NCBI GenBank assembly: GCA_027019265.1
Contig: JALUWX010000119.1
Location: 1 to 64,000 of the forward strand
DNA length: 64,000 nt
Origin: Phycisphaerales bacterium
GTDB taxonomy: Bacteria; Planctomycetota; Phycisphaerae; Phycisphaerales; UBA1924
Reading direction: 5' to 3'
Shown here: one piece after another, positions 27,227 through 35,869 of the stretch
Position numbering within the stretch: the stretch's first letter is position 1
Layout: every line of letters starts with the position of its first letter
Made by a program: the position numbers and the translations under genes
The notes under the pieces: model-generated
What the model was told of the DNA's origin: nothing
The model's input: only the letters and a program-made list of their open reading frames with translations
The model's database searches: none

Positions 27227-28227
27227 GCGTCACCCCCTTGGGAGGCGCTCTTGCGGCGCGGGGGGAGGGTGAGGGAGGGTCCGAGCTTGCGGGCTTGGGC
27301 CGCTTTGAGTTCGTCCTCGAGTTCGATGTGCTTGCGCGCGAGGACGGTCGCGCCGAGCATGGCCATCAGGAGGATGACGCCGGCGATCTCGATCGTCATG
27401 GGGTGGTCGTGCATGAGGTTGTAGCCGAGTCGGTCGAGGTTGCCGGCCGTCAGGGTGTCGGGCCACTGGTCGGGCTCGAGGACGCGGGTGGTCCCGAGGT
27501 CTTCGTTCTCGACGACGATGGTCCGGTTCGCGATATCGAGGAGGGCGGTGCCGTCGTCGGCGCGCGCGACGCGCTCGTCGTCGTTGATGACCCCGGCGCG
27601 GTGGAGGATGCGGTCGACCTTGCGCGGGAGCTGGACGAGGACCGAGTCCTGCGCGGTGTCCATGCCCTTGGGGGCGCGGAGGTCGCTGAGCCCGTTGAAC
27701 ATTGCGCTGGTGAGGACGGCGAGCATGACGAACCCGATGGCGCTCGCGAGGATGGGCTCACGCGCGACGGCGTCGGTTTCGTCGAGGATCTGTTTGGAGG
27801 CTTCGGTGGGCTGCTGGGTGGCGAGCATGATGACGAAGAGGTAGGTGATGAGGATCGCGCCGGCGTAGATGATGACGAGGGCGAAGGCCATGAACTCGGC
27901 GCTGAGGAGGACGTAGAGCCCGGCGCTGGCGATGATCGAGAGGATGAAGTAGAGCGCGGAGTAGACGGGGCGCGGGTGGGTGATGACCCGGGCCGACGAT
28001 CCGAGCGCGATGATCGCGAAGATATAGAAGAAGAGGTTGGGGGTGTCTTGTCCGGAGCTCTTTGCGGCGCTGGTCAGACCCAGGGCGGCGAGCCCGAGGG
28101 TGATGGCGAGGACGACCCCGCCGACGATGGCGAGTTTGTCGTTCCTTCTCGGGAGCGCGAGCGCGAGCGCGAGAGCTCCGAGAGCGCAGACAAGGTAGAG
28201 CACGAGTGGGTTGATGATCGATTCCAA
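27223..28227 (-). CDS. nuoJ: NADH-quinone oxidoreductase subunit J, extended
   Basis: NuoJ is identified by its five-helix core with 'ARVITHPRPVYSALYFIL' and 'AEFMAFALVIIYAGAILITY'. At 334 residues it is about twice the usual length. A hydrophilic stretch of about 120 residues sits between TM4 and the last TM helix (from 'LSDLRAPKG' to 'NLMHDHPMTIEIAG'), and a basic tail follows. I use the TTG at 28227 because AAGGA lies eight bases upstream and the reading frame above it is unrelated low-complexity sequence. It is first in nuoJKLMN-terC, with nuoI and earlier genes missing from this locus. Confidence 0.88.
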   Translation of the reverse strand: MESIINPLVLYLVCALGALALALALPRRNDKLAIVGGVVLAITLGLAALGLTSAAKSSGQDTPNLFFYIFAIIALGSSARVITHPRPVYSALYFILSIIASAGLYVLLSAEFMAFALVIIYAGAILITYLFVIMLATQQPTEASKQILDETDAVAREPILASAIGFVMLAVLTSAMFNGLSDLRAPKGMDTAQDSVLVQLPRKVDRILHRAGVINDDERVARADDGTALLDIANRTIVVENEDLGTTRVLEPDQWPDTLTAGNLDRLGYNLMHDHPMTIEIAGVILLMAMLGATVLARKHIELEDELKAAQARKLGPSLTLPPRRKSASQGGDA

Positions 28228-28341
28228 GGCCCGTGTCCTTCGCGCTGAGCGGCGCGTCGAGCGCTCCTCAAGTGCGCCACTCCGAACGGAAGGGCGCGAT
28301 CGAGACCTGTGCGGCGCGTCCTTCAACCGCTCTGAGGACGC

Positions 28342-28366
28342 TGAGCACTCAGGATAGTGAGCACTC
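28342..28366 (-). promoter_or_regulatory. nuo operon promoter with flanking direct repeat
   Basis: On the minus strand a 9-bp direct repeat, GAGTGCTCA, occurs at 28366-28358 and 28350-28342. The -10-like TATCCT lies between the copies. Such flanking repeats suit a regulator site overlapping the promoter. Confidence 0.45.
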
Positions 28367-28448
28367 GCGCTCCCTTCCACTCACGATGGGTGTTTGGGTG
28401 GGTGTGCATCACAAGATCTCGGGGGTCGCTCGGGGCTCGGGGGAGCAC

Positions 28449-28454
28449 TACACT
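28449..28454 (+). promoter_or_regulatory. -10 box TACACT, leaderless start of pgsA
   Basis: TACACT ends six bases before the pgsA ATG at 28461; no Shine-Dalgarno sequence is present. Confidence 0.55.
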
Positions 28455-28460
28455 GGGCCG

Positions 28461-29291
28461 ATGACGCAACTCCAGACGATGATGGGCTCGCCGGAACAGG
28501 CGCGCCGTGTCCATATCCCGAACCTGCTGACCCTCGGACGGATCGTGCTCGCGATCGTGTTCGTGATCCTCTTGTCCTCGGCGAACCCACGTGAACTGGG
28601 GGACGAGCTGAGTGTGGGGTCCCGGATCGGGGAGCTGACCCAGAGCTCGACGACCCTTCTGATTGTCGCGTGCGCGATTTTCGTGATTGCTTCGATCACG
28701 GATGCGCTGGACGGGCATCTCGCTCGGAAGTGGAAGGTGGAGTCGAAGTTCGGACGGATCATGGATCCGTTCGCTGACAAGCTCCTGGTACTCGGCGCGT
28801 TTGTGATGCTTGCTGGGCCGGTGTTCGCAAGTCCTTTGCTCTCGGGGGGTTCGCTTCAGGTTTCAGCGGTTTCCGGGTGGATGGTCATCGCGATGATTGC
28901 GCGGGAGCTGCTCGTGACCTCGATCCGGGGGGTGTACGAGGGTGAGGGGGTCGAGTTCCCGGCGGGTTGGTCGGGGAAGGCGAAGATGATCCTTCAGAGT
29001 GTGTCGGTCCCGATCATTCTGTTGCTCGTGGCGCTGGGTTCGCCGGGGCCGGGGAGCGCGGAACGGACGATCATCGTGGTCCTGGTGTGGCTCACGGTGG
29101 TGGTGACGATGATCTCGGGGCTGCCCTATGTCCTTCGGGCGCTTCAACATACGGTGGATCAGCAGGCGAAGATGCTCGAGGTGATGCGTGGGAAACCCGC
29201 TCGGAAGCCCACGAAGGGGACGAATCGGCCGGGGGCGAAGGCGCGTCAGAAGAGCACCAAGGGCGGACAGGGTGGTGGCAAGAAGCGGTAA
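28461..29291 (+). CDS. pgsA: Phosphatidylglycerophosphate synthase
   Basis: This membrane enzyme transfers the phosphatidyl group from CDP-diacylglycerol to glycerol 3-phosphate, the committed step of phosphatidylglycerol synthesis. The 276 residues contain the CDP-alcohol phosphotransferase signature D-G-x2-A-R-x8-G-x3-D-x3-D as DALDGHLARKWKVESKFGRI followed by MDPFADK. A stretch of Gly/Lys/Arg-rich residues makes up the last 30. It is followed 24 bp later by pgpA, the next enzyme of the same pathway, so the two form a functional unit. Confidence 0.95.
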   Translation: MTQLQTMMGSPEQARRVHIPNLLTLGRIVLAIVFVILLSSANPRELGDELSVGSRIGELTQSSTTLLIVACAIFVIASITDALDGHLARKWKVESKFGRIMDPFADKLLVLGAFVMLAGPVFASPLLSGGSLQVSAVSGWMVIAMIARELLVTSIRGVYEGEGVEFPAGWSGKAKMILQSVSVPIILLLVALGSPGPGSAERTIIVVLVWLTVVVTMISGLPYVLRALQHTVDQQAKMLEVMRGKPARKPTKGTNRPGAKARQKSTKGGQGGGKKR

Positions 29292-29315
29292 ACGCTTCGG
29301 AAAGCGGGGTTTGCG

Positions 29316-29822
29316 ATGAACACGATCTCTGCGAATCGGGCTCGTTGGCTGACGGTGTTCGGGCTCGGGCACATGAGGCCGGCGTCGGGGACGTGGGGGT
29401 CGATGCCGGCGGTGGTGCTCGGGGGGGCGATGATCGTGTTTATCCATATCAGCACGTTCCCGGGGGAGGGGTATCGGGTGCTGATGGCGCTGGGGGCGCT
29501 GTGGTTCTCGCTCGTGTGTGTGCTGTGGGGCGCGGACGCGGAGGCGCGCTGGGGGAAGGACCCGTCGGAGGTGGTGGCGGACGAGATGGCGGGTCAATTC
29601 GTGACGTTGCTGATGATCCCGAGCGCGATGCTGGGGACGGGGTGGTCCACGCTTTTGACGCTTCTGGGGGCGTTTTTCCTGTTCCGGGCGTTTGATATCC
29701 TCAAGCCCTGGCCGGCGGGGGCGATGCAGAAGATCCCCGGGGGGTGGGGTGTGCTGCTCGATGATATTTTCGCCGGGGCGATGGGGGGATTGGTGATCTG
29801 GATTGTGCAGTGGGTGCAGTGA
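29316..29822 (+). CDS. pgpA: Phosphatidylglycerophosphatase A
   Basis: PgpA removes the terminal phosphate from phosphatidylglycerophosphate to give phosphatidylglycerol. This 168-residue membrane protein has the family landmarks: 'GLGHMRPASGTWGSMPAVVL' (GxGxxPxAPGTxGS pattern), VVADEMAGQFVTLL with the catalytic-site Asp-Glu, and 'FRAFDILKPWPAGAMQKIPG' followed by LLDDIFAG. The order pgsA-pgpA matches the order of reactions. Confidence 0.95.
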   Translation: MNTISANRARWLTVFGLGHMRPASGTWGSMPAVVLGGAMIVFIHISTFPGEGYRVLMALGALWFSLVCVLWGADAEARWGKDPSEVVADEMAGQFVTLLMIPSAMLGTGWSTLLTLLGAFFLFRAFDILKPWPAGAMQKIPGGWGVLLDDIFAGAMGGLVIWIVQWVQ

Positions 29823-29845
29823 GGGCGGGTTGTCTGAGGCGGGGG

Positions 29846-29860
29846 CTCCCCCACTACCAT
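29846..29860 (+). promoter_or_regulatory. Promoter 15-mer shared with fahA
   Basis: CTCCCCCACTACCAT ends in the -10-like TACCAT, eight bases before the GTG of the dihydrouridine synthase gene. The identical 15-mer lies upstream of fahA (43032-43046). Confidence 0.5.
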
Positions 29861-29868
29861 TGCGGATC

Positions 29869-30987
29869 GTGACGCAAGCTATTGAGACATCTCGGGTTGG
29901 GTTTGCTTCGCCCTTGGTGCTTCGAGCGTCGGGAGGGTCCGTGGCGCTTGAGAGCAATCTGATGCTCGCGCCGATTGCGGGGTGGTGTGAGCATGCTTGG
30001 CGGGTGGCGGTTCGGAAGGTCGGGGGTGTGGGGCTTGCGTGCACGGACTTGTTGAGTCCGACGGGGCTGATCTGCGGGTCGGAGGCCAGCAAGGACCTGG
30101 CGCATACGAGCGGGGAGGATCAGCCCATCGGGATGCAGTTGTATGGGTCGGATCCAGGGGTGATGGCGGAAGGGGCCGTCTGGTGCGCGGAGCACGGGGC
30201 GACGGTGGTGGACATCAACATGGGGTGCCCGGTCGATAAGGTGTGCAAAAAGGACGGGGGGTCGAAGCTGATGTGCGATCTCCCGAACACGTTCGCGATT
30301 TTCGAGCGGGTGCGCGCGGCGCTCCCAGGGACGATCCCGCTGACGGCGAAGATGCGCCTCGGGTGGGACGAGGATGCGAAGCGCGACGGGGTTGCTGGTG
30401 AACTCGCGCGGGGGCTGTGCGAACGGGGGGCGGCGTGTATCACGGTGCACGGCCGGACGACGGAGCAGCGATTCAAGGGGTCGTGCGATCACGACGGGAT
30501 CGCGCGGGTGGTGGACGCGGTGAACGACGCGACGAACGGAACGGTCCCGGTGCTCGGGAACGGGGACGTGAAGTCGGCGATGGACGTTGTGGCGATGCGC
30601 GCGAACACGGGGTGCGCGGGGGTGATGATCGGGCGCGGCGCGTTCGGAGATCCGTTCATCTTCCGGAAGGCGTGGGCGCTGCAACAACAGATCGATGAGC
30701 ACGGGGTGGATCCGAGGGACACGGAGGGCGTCGAACGGATCGATCTGAGCGATGTGGTCCCGAGCGACGACGAGGTGCTCGATCTGGTGCTCGATTACTT
30801 CGAGCGGATGATCGAGACGCGCGGCGAGCGCCACGCGATGCACGTCATCCGGCAGAAGATTTCGTGGCTCGGGAAGACGATCCGGGACGGGCACAGCAAG
30901 GCGTTGAAGGAATCGATCCGGACGGCGAAAGACCCTGACGAGGTGCGTTGGGTGATCGGGGATTGGCGCACGGGGGAACGCGCGTGA
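29869..30987 (+). CDS. tRNA-dihydrouridine synthase
   Basis: This FMN enzyme reduces uridine to dihydrouridine in tRNA D-loops. The 372-residue protein has the Dus pattern: MLAPIAGWCEHAWR near the start, the catalytic-cysteine motif INMGCPVDKVCKKDGGSKLM, 'ACITVHGRTTEQRFKG' and 'AGVMIGRGAFGDPFIFRKAW'. It is closest to the DusB class, but I leave the subclass open. The GTG at 29869 is chosen for the TACCAT box eight bases upstream and the lack of similarity above it. It overlaps the next gene by 4 bp (GTGA). Confidence 0.92.
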   Translation: MTQAIETSRVGFASPLVLRASGGSVALESNLMLAPIAGWCEHAWRVAVRKVGGVGLACTDLLSPTGLICGSEASKDLAHTSGEDQPIGMQLYGSDPGVMAEGAVWCAEHGATVVDINMGCPVDKVCKKDGGSKLMCDLPNTFAIFERVRAALPGTIPLTAKMRLGWDEDAKRDGVAGELARGLCERGAACITVHGRTTEQRFKGSCDHDGIARVVDAVNDATNGTVPVLGNGDVKSAMDVVAMRANTGCAGVMIGRGAFGDPFIFRKAWALQQQIDEHGVDPRDTEGVERIDLSDVVPSDDEVLDLVLDYFERMIETRGERHAMHVIRQKISWLGKTIRDGHSKALKESIRTAKDPDEVRWVIGDWRTGERA

Positions 30988-32180
30988 TCTCGAGGTTTGT
31001 GAGCGCGTTCGTCGGGGGGCGCGGCGCGGTGCTCGACGATCGGGGGAAGGTTGTTCAGCGCGGGAGGCACGGGGATCTGAAGTTCCGTCGGGACGAGGGA
31101 TCGGGCGAGACCGATGGACTCGATGAGTCCGAATCTCCAAGAAGTGAACCGCTCAAACGGCGTGTGTTCGGGTGGGTGTTGGTCATCGGGAGCGGGCTCG
31201 TGACGCTCTGGATGGTTGTTTGGATGGGGTGGCTCGGGTGGCGATTCGCGCGATGGATCGGGACCACGCTGTATGGGCTGTCGGGTGTGCTCGGCTTGTT
31301 GAGCGGGACCGGCACGTTGCTCGGGGTGGTTGCGATCTGGATCGTTGTTGGATGGCGAGCGCGGAGTGCGCGGAGCGAGGTTCGCGCGAACGAGCGGCGG
31401 AGATCGTTCGAGGATCGCGCTGAGATCGCGGGTCGGCTCGTGATGGGGTACTGCCCGGCGTGTTTCTACCCGATCGAGGGGTCGCGCGTCGAGGAGGACG
31501 GGTGCACGGTGTGCGGCGAGTGCGGGGGCGCGTGGCACCAGGATCTGTGGTCCACGTATCGGTGTGTGGAGCACGATGTGATCGTGAAAGGGATGGGGAA
31601 ACGTGAGATCGACTCGATGGTGTTCTTCGATGCACGGATGAGTGTGTGCCGAGCTGCGCGTCGGTTGTCGGAGCGGGAGGTTGTGGCGCTGTGCTCCACG
31701 ACACGCTCGTGGGCTCGGCGGTTGCTGCGTTGGGTGCTGGCCCTCGGGTGTATCGGGGGCGCCACGTTGATCTGGATCATGCTCGCGGGATCGGCGCTGG
31801 ATTCGAACACTTCGTTCGCGGCGATTGTGTTCGTAGTTTCGAGTGGGGTGATCGGTGTGGTGGTGTTGGTGCTCGGGATCCGGTCCGCTCGGATCGGGAG
31901 TATCCGATCCGATGTCCGTCGATGGATGCTCGGGGAGCTCCGTGCGAAACGGTGTCCGTGCTGCGCGGCGGATGTATCGGGGGTTCGCGCGGACCCGGTC
32001 GATGGAGCGATCGTGTGCCCTGGGTGTGGGCATGCGTGGGACGTGCTCCCGAGGGGTCGGAAGCATCATCTCTGGAAGCCCATTGAGCGGGAGTTCCGGA
32101 AGACGCTCCGATCGGGGGTCGCATGGGAATCGGGACGGGATCGAGACGATCGGACGGTCGGCATCCCGACCAGAGGTTGA
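30984..32180 (+). CDS. Membrane protein with two zinc ribbons
   Basis: This 398-residue protein has four hydrophobic segments arranged in two pairs (about residues 60-125 and 255-300). Two C-x2-C...C-x2-C ribbons face the same side: CPACFYPIEGS...CTVCGECGG and CPCCAADVSG...CPGCGHAW. Each unit of two helices plus ribbon looks like an internal duplication. The function is unknown. It is translationally coupled to the dihydrouridine synthase by a GTGA overlap. Similar zinc-ribbon membrane proteins occur at 2880-3794. No enzyme motif is seen. Confidence 0.72.
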   Translation: MISRFVSAFVGGRGAVLDDRGKVVQRGRHGDLKFRRDEGSGETDGLDESESPRSEPLKRRVFGWVLVIGSGLVTLWMVVWMGWLGWRFARWIGTTLYGLSGVLGLLSGTGTLLGVVAIWIVVGWRARSARSEVRANERRRSFEDRAEIAGRLVMGYCPACFYPIEGSRVEEDGCTVCGECGGAWHQDLWSTYRCVEHDVIVKGMGKREIDSMVFFDARMSVCRAARRLSEREVVALCSTTRSWARRLLRWVLALGCIGGATLIWIMLAGSALDSNTSFAAIVFVVSSGVIGVVVLVLGIRSARIGSIRSDVRRWMLGELRAKRCPCCAADVSGVRADPVDGAIVCPGCGHAWDVLPRGRKHHLWKPIEREFRKTLRSGVAWESGRDRDDRTVGIPTRG

Positions 32181-32404
32181 GAAAGGGATCCGCTCGGTCG
32201 AACTGAGGTCGAGGGCAAGTGGGATTCGCTTCCGGGACGATCCTGAACCTGCTCTGGAGGGGGAAACCCGCGGATTCGGCTGAAACCGGGGAGGATCGGG
32301 TGTCGTATGGGGGGGCACGGGCGTTCGTCCCGGCGGGTGTGGCCGACTCTTGGTGTGCCCGTGTTTGATGGATCCTCCCGGCTCGTGATTCAACTGGAGA
32401 TGGT

Positions 32405-33880
32405 ATGATGGCGCGCAATGGACTTGGTGTGTGGTGTGGTCTCTCTCTCGTGTGCTCGTGCGGGGTCGCGGCGTCGGTTGCCGTCGGCTCCCAGGATGTG
32501 CCGGCGGCGCTGACGCCGTTTGATGCGCCCGAGGGGACGGTGAAGGTGCACGGGTGCTTCGGCGATGAGCACGGGCACCTGGAGGGCGGGATTCATTTCA
32601 TCGAGCAGGACCCGCTCGTGCTCGAGTTGGTCGAGGCGCTGGAACGAGCGCAGGGCGCGGCGCACGACAACCGGGTGGACATCGTGTTTGTGGGGGACGG
32701 GTACACGGCGGGGGAGATGGCGCAGTTCCATGCGGATGTGGACCGGGTGCTCGATACGTTCTTCTTCTATGAGCCCTTCAAGAGTTATGAGCCGTACTTC
32801 CGGATCACACGGGTCGAGGTGGTGTCGAACGAGTCGGGTGTGGACAACGACCCGTCCCAGGGGATCGATCGGGATACGGCGCTGGACATGGGGTATTGGT
32901 GTTCGGGGATCGAGCGTCTGCTGTGCGTGAATGTGTCGAAGGCGTACACGGCGGCGTTCATGGGCGGGGTGGATGTCGATCAGGTGATCGCGATCGCGAA
33001 CTCGAGCAAGTACGGGGGCGCGGGGTACCCGAGCAACAACCTCGGGACGGTCGCGGGGTCCAACGCGTTCGCGGCGGATATCGGGATCCATGAGTTCGGG
33101 CACTCGTTCGGGGATCTTGCGGACGAGTACACGTACGGGGGGCCGCAGACGTACAACGGGCCGGAGCTGAGCCCGGCGGACGTGTCGATCTTTGATCGTT
33201 CTGAGCAGATCTCGATGGAGACGAAATGGTGGCGTTGGATGGACGCGAGCATGAGCGGGTTCGACGGTCCGACGAGCACGTACGAGGGCGGGAACTACTC
33301 GGAGTTCGGGGTGTACCGTCCATCGAATAACTCGATGATGCGGAACCTGGGTCGGCCGTTCAATCTCCCGAGCGCGGAGGAGATCCTGAAGAAGCTGTAC
33401 GGGGGCGAGGTGGACCCGATCGATGACGGGACCCCGAACGGGACGGAGCTGATGGAGGGGGACACGGCGTGGGTGCTCCCGATGCAGCCCTTGGATCATG
33501 ATCTGACGGTGATCTGGTATCTGGATGATGTGATCGTGCCGGCGTTGATCGGTGAGACGAGTGTGGACATCGCGATGCTCGGTGCGATGCCCGGCTCGGA
33601 GCTCAAGGTCGAGGTGATCGACGCGACGCCTTGGGTCCGGAACCCGGACACACGAGCGAACCGGTTGACCGAGACTCGGGTGTTCACGATCGGCGGGTGC
33701 GTCCGTGACCCGGACCTGACGGGGGACGGGGAGCTCGACTTCTTCGATGTGAGCGCCTTCCTCCAGGCGCTCGCGAACGAAGATCCGATCGCGGACTTCT
33801 CGGGGGACGGTCTGTACGACTTCTTCGATGTCAGCGCGTTCCTCCAGGCGATGGCGAGCGGAGAGTGCGTTCCGGCGTGA
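32405..33880 (+). CDS. M64-family secreted metallopeptidase with dockerin-like tail
   Basis: This 491-residue exported protein has a short signal sequence (residues 1-28). A peptidase M64 (IgA peptidase-like) domain follows, marked by VDIVFVGDGYTAGEM near residue 91 and the zinc site HEFGHSFGDLADEY at 229-242. The last 60 residues carry two near-identical copies of a Gly-Asp-Gly calcium-type loop followed by 'DFFDVSAFLQA', a dockerin-like tail common in Phycisphaerae secreted proteins. The tail ends GECVPA. The ATG at 32405 or 32408 follows GGAGA. It is probably a surface or secreted protease that acts on proteins in the medium; the substrate is unknown. Confidence 0.88.
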   Translation: MMARNGLGVWCGLSLVCSCGVAASVAVGSQDVPAALTPFDAPEGTVKVHGCFGDEHGHLEGGIHFIEQDPLVLELVEALERAQGAAHDNRVDIVFVGDGYTAGEMAQFHADVDRVLDTFFFYEPFKSYEPYFRITRVEVVSNESGVDNDPSQGIDRDTALDMGYWCSGIERLLCVNVSKAYTAAFMGGVDVDQVIAIANSSKYGGAGYPSNNLGTVAGSNAFAADIGIHEFGHSFGDLADEYTYGGPQTYNGPELSPADVSIFDRSEQISMETKWWRWMDASMSGFDGPTSTYEGGNYSEFGVYRPSNNSMMRNLGRPFNLPSAEEILKKLYGGEVDPIDDGTPNGTELMEGDTAWVLPMQPLDHDLTVIWYLDDVIVPALIGETSVDIAMLGAMPGSELKVEVIDATPWVRNPDTRANRLTETRVFTIGGCVRDPDLTGDGELDFFDVSAFLQALANEDPIADFSGDGLYDFFDVSAFLQAMASGECVPA

Positions 33881-34002
33881 CCCCGTGTTCGATTTGCGTT
33901 CGGTATCGATCGGTGTTTTTCGGTCGTCGAGGGTGCAATGGTGCGGTTCGTCCGGCGTTGAGCGAGCGCGTGATGGTGTGTTCGCGCGGATCGGGTCCGG
34001 GA

Positions 34003-34029
34003 TTGAGCTTGGGTGTCCGAGACTAGTAT
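34003..34029 (+). promoter_or_regulatory. Promoter of the DUF1573 gene
   Basis: TTGAGC (34003-34008) and TAGTAT (34024-34029) are separated by 15 bp. The predicted leader of about 40 nt contains the AGGAGG used by the DUF1573 gene. Confidence 0.45.
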
Positions 34030-34077
34030 GGATCAGATCTGACCTTTGATCGCTTGAAGAACTCAGGAGGCAACGAG

Positions 34078-35184
34078 ATGGTGAAGTTCACGGGACGGAT
34101 GTCGATGATCGCGATGCTCGGTCTGTCGCTTACGGCGGCGGGGGCGTTTGCGCAGGACGCGGGCTCGGCGGACCCACATGCTGGGCATGACCATGCGCCG
34201 GGTGAGCATCGCGCGATCGATGAGGACCTGAACAACTCGAATATGCTCTTTAAGAGCGACACGGTCTCGCTCGGGGAGGTGCTCGACACGGACCCGGTGC
34301 CCTTGGCGTTCGAGTTCAAGAACACGGGTTCCGAGGAGCTCGAGGTTCGGCTCGTGAAGCCCTCGTGCGGGTGCACGGCGGCGGATATGAAGAAGACGAG
34401 GTTCGCGCCGGGTGAGAGCGGGACGATCGATATGACGTTCGACCCGCACGGGCGGAACGGGGCGCTGCGCCGGAATGTCACGGTGTACACGAACTCGAAG
34501 ACCAACCCGGTCCAGACGCTGTACATCGATTGCATTGTGAAGCCCGTGGTGATCACGAAGCCGCAGGTGCTTGCGTTCGAGCCCGTGGACAAGGGTCAGG
34601 GCGCGGAGCAGACGCTTTCCGTATTCGGTCGTTTCCCCGAGTTCGAGGTGTCCCGCGCGACGGTGCAGGACCCCGGGAACTTCGACGTTGAGGTCGTGAA
34701 GGTCGGGGAGGAAGAGGTCCAGGGCGACACGATGTACCGCTGGGACCTGAAGGTGAAGATCAAGGAGGGCGCGAAGCCCGACAACTACCGGACCGAGCTT
34801 TCGATCCGGACGAACGACGAGCATCGTCTGATCTTCTCCCGCGCGGTTGTCGCTCGGGTGATCGGTGACCTCGAGCTCCGTCCCGTGCGTTTGACGATGG
34901 GTCGTCTGCGTGTGGGTGACGAGTTCGAGCGCGAGGTGACGCTCAAGTCCCGTTCGGGGAAGGCGTTCAACGTGACGAACCTGAACTCGAACAACATCGT
35001 CCTCGACGCGGAGTACAGCGCCGAGCCCGTGGATCCGGAGAAGAAGGACGAGTGGGTGATCCGGGTGAAGGGGAAGGTGTCGAATGCGGCGCCGCGCTTC
35101 AACTCGCAGCTCTTCGTGGCGACGGACATGGAAGACGAGGATCTGGTGACGGTCCAGATGTACGGCCAGCTCCTCGACAAGTGA
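34078..35184 (+). CDS. DUF1573 domain exported protein
   Basis: This 368-residue protein has a signal peptide (residues 1-25), a His-containing linker (HAGHDHAPGEH) and a DUF1573 domain with the hallmark KPSCGCTAADMKK at about residues 95-107 and 'FAPGESGTIDMTFDP'. The later part has further immunoglobulin-like beta strands. DUF1573 proteins are abundant in Bacteroidetes and Planctomycetota, exported, and of unknown role. The ATG at 34078 is fixed by AGGAGG at 34065-34070. It is followed by a rhodanese and a MauE-like gene in one operon, which hints at envelope thiol chemistry. Confidence 0.85.
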   Translation: MVKFTGRMSMIAMLGLSLTAAGAFAQDAGSADPHAGHDHAPGEHRAIDEDLNNSNMLFKSDTVSLGEVLDTDPVPLAFEFKNTGSEELEVRLVKPSCGCTAADMKKTRFAPGESGTIDMTFDPHGRNGALRRNVTVYTNSKTNPVQTLYIDCIVKPVVITKPQVLAFEPVDKGQGAEQTLSVFGRFPEFEVSRATVQDPGNFDVEVVKVGEEEVQGDTMYRWDLKVKIKEGAKPDNYRTELSIRTNDEHRLIFSRAVVARVIGDLELRPVRLTMGRLRVGDEFEREVTLKSRSGKAFNVTNLNSNNIVLDAEYSAEPVDPEKKDEWVIRVKGKVSNAAPRFNSQLFVATDMEDEDLVTVQMYGQLLDK

Positions 35185-35194
35185 TCGGAGCCCC

Positions 35195-35869
35195 ATGAAC
35201 GGATCCCTTTCTACCCCGACCCGGGTGCTCGCGATCGTGGGGGCGGCGTTTGTCGTCGGCACGGTCCATGCGCTTGTCGGTGCGCCCGTCTCGCTCAAGA
35301 GCGCGACCCTGAGCAACCCCGATGCTGAGGTGAAGGGCGGAGAGCGCCGGACCCCGAACGCGGACACTCCTGCGGATGCGCCGGATCCCGTGGTCGAGGA
35401 TCAACTCGACGAGACGGAGGAGGTTGTTGATCCTCAGCAGAAGATCGACGACATGCTCGCGAATCTGGACGATCCGGAGTATCGGAGGAACCAGCTCCTC
35501 GATGCGCCGGTTCCCGAGGGGACGATGACCCTGCGCCGATCGCACGAGTTGTGGGAGCAGGGCGCCTACTTCATCGATGCGCGTCATCACGATCAGTACG
35601 ACGCGGGGCACATCGAGTACGCGCTGCGGCTCACGAGCGGCGAGTTCGACACGGACTTCGAATACGCGAACTGGGTCATGGGACAGATCCCGCAGGACGG
35701 GACGGTCGTGATCTACTGTGTCGGGGGCGACTGTGATGCTTCGAAGAACGTGGCCGCTCGTTTGGAACAGTTCGGGTACACGGACCTGCGGATCATGGGC
35801 GCGGGGTACAACGAGTGGGAGATGGCGCAGCTCCCGAAAGCGTTCGGACCCGAGGGGAGCGAGCCTTGA
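35195..35869 (+). CDS. Membrane-anchored rhodanese-domain protein
   Basis: This 224-residue protein has an N-terminal signal anchor (residues 10-29), an acidic linker and a C-terminal rhodanese domain from about residue 110. 'AYFIDARHHDQYDAGHIEYA' and the active-site strand VVIYCVGGDCDAS, with Cys at about 175, are clear. Rhodaneses carry persulfide sulfur or act as thiol redox modules. The topology implies that the domain lies outside the cytoplasm. GGAG stands four bases before the ATG. It sits 10 bp after the DUF1573 gene and overlaps the MauE-like gene (TTGA). Confidence 0.85.
   Translation: MNGSLSTPTRVLAIVGAAFVVGTVHALVGAPVSLKSATLSNPDAEVKGGERRTPNADTPADAPDPVVEDQLDETEEVVDPQQKIDDMLANLDDPEYRRNQLLDAPVPEGTMTLRRSHELWEQGAYFIDARHHDQYDAGHIEYALRLTSGEFDTDFEYANWVMGQIPQDGTVVIYCVGGDCDASKNVAARLEQFGYTDLRIMGAGYNEWEMAQLPKAFGPEGSEP

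Larger units (their letters stand above)
28228..28460. other. Divergent gap between nuoJ and pgsA
   Basis: No gene is seen in this 233-bp gap. On the minus strand it holds the candidate nuoJ promoter (TATCCT, 28356-28351) and a GC-rich leader of about 115 nt capable of several hairpins. On the plus strand it holds the TACACT box of pgsA. Confidence 0.5.

Noticed and set aside
28228-28380. N-terminal extension of NuoJ by 51 residues
   Set aside because: The added part is Arg/Ser-rich without similarity to NuoJ, and AAGGA stands at the right distance for the TTG at 28227.
33895-33935. T-rich stretch after the M64 gene as a terminator
   Set aside because: The TTTTT run is not preceded by a stable stem; only short CGATCG-type palindromes are present.
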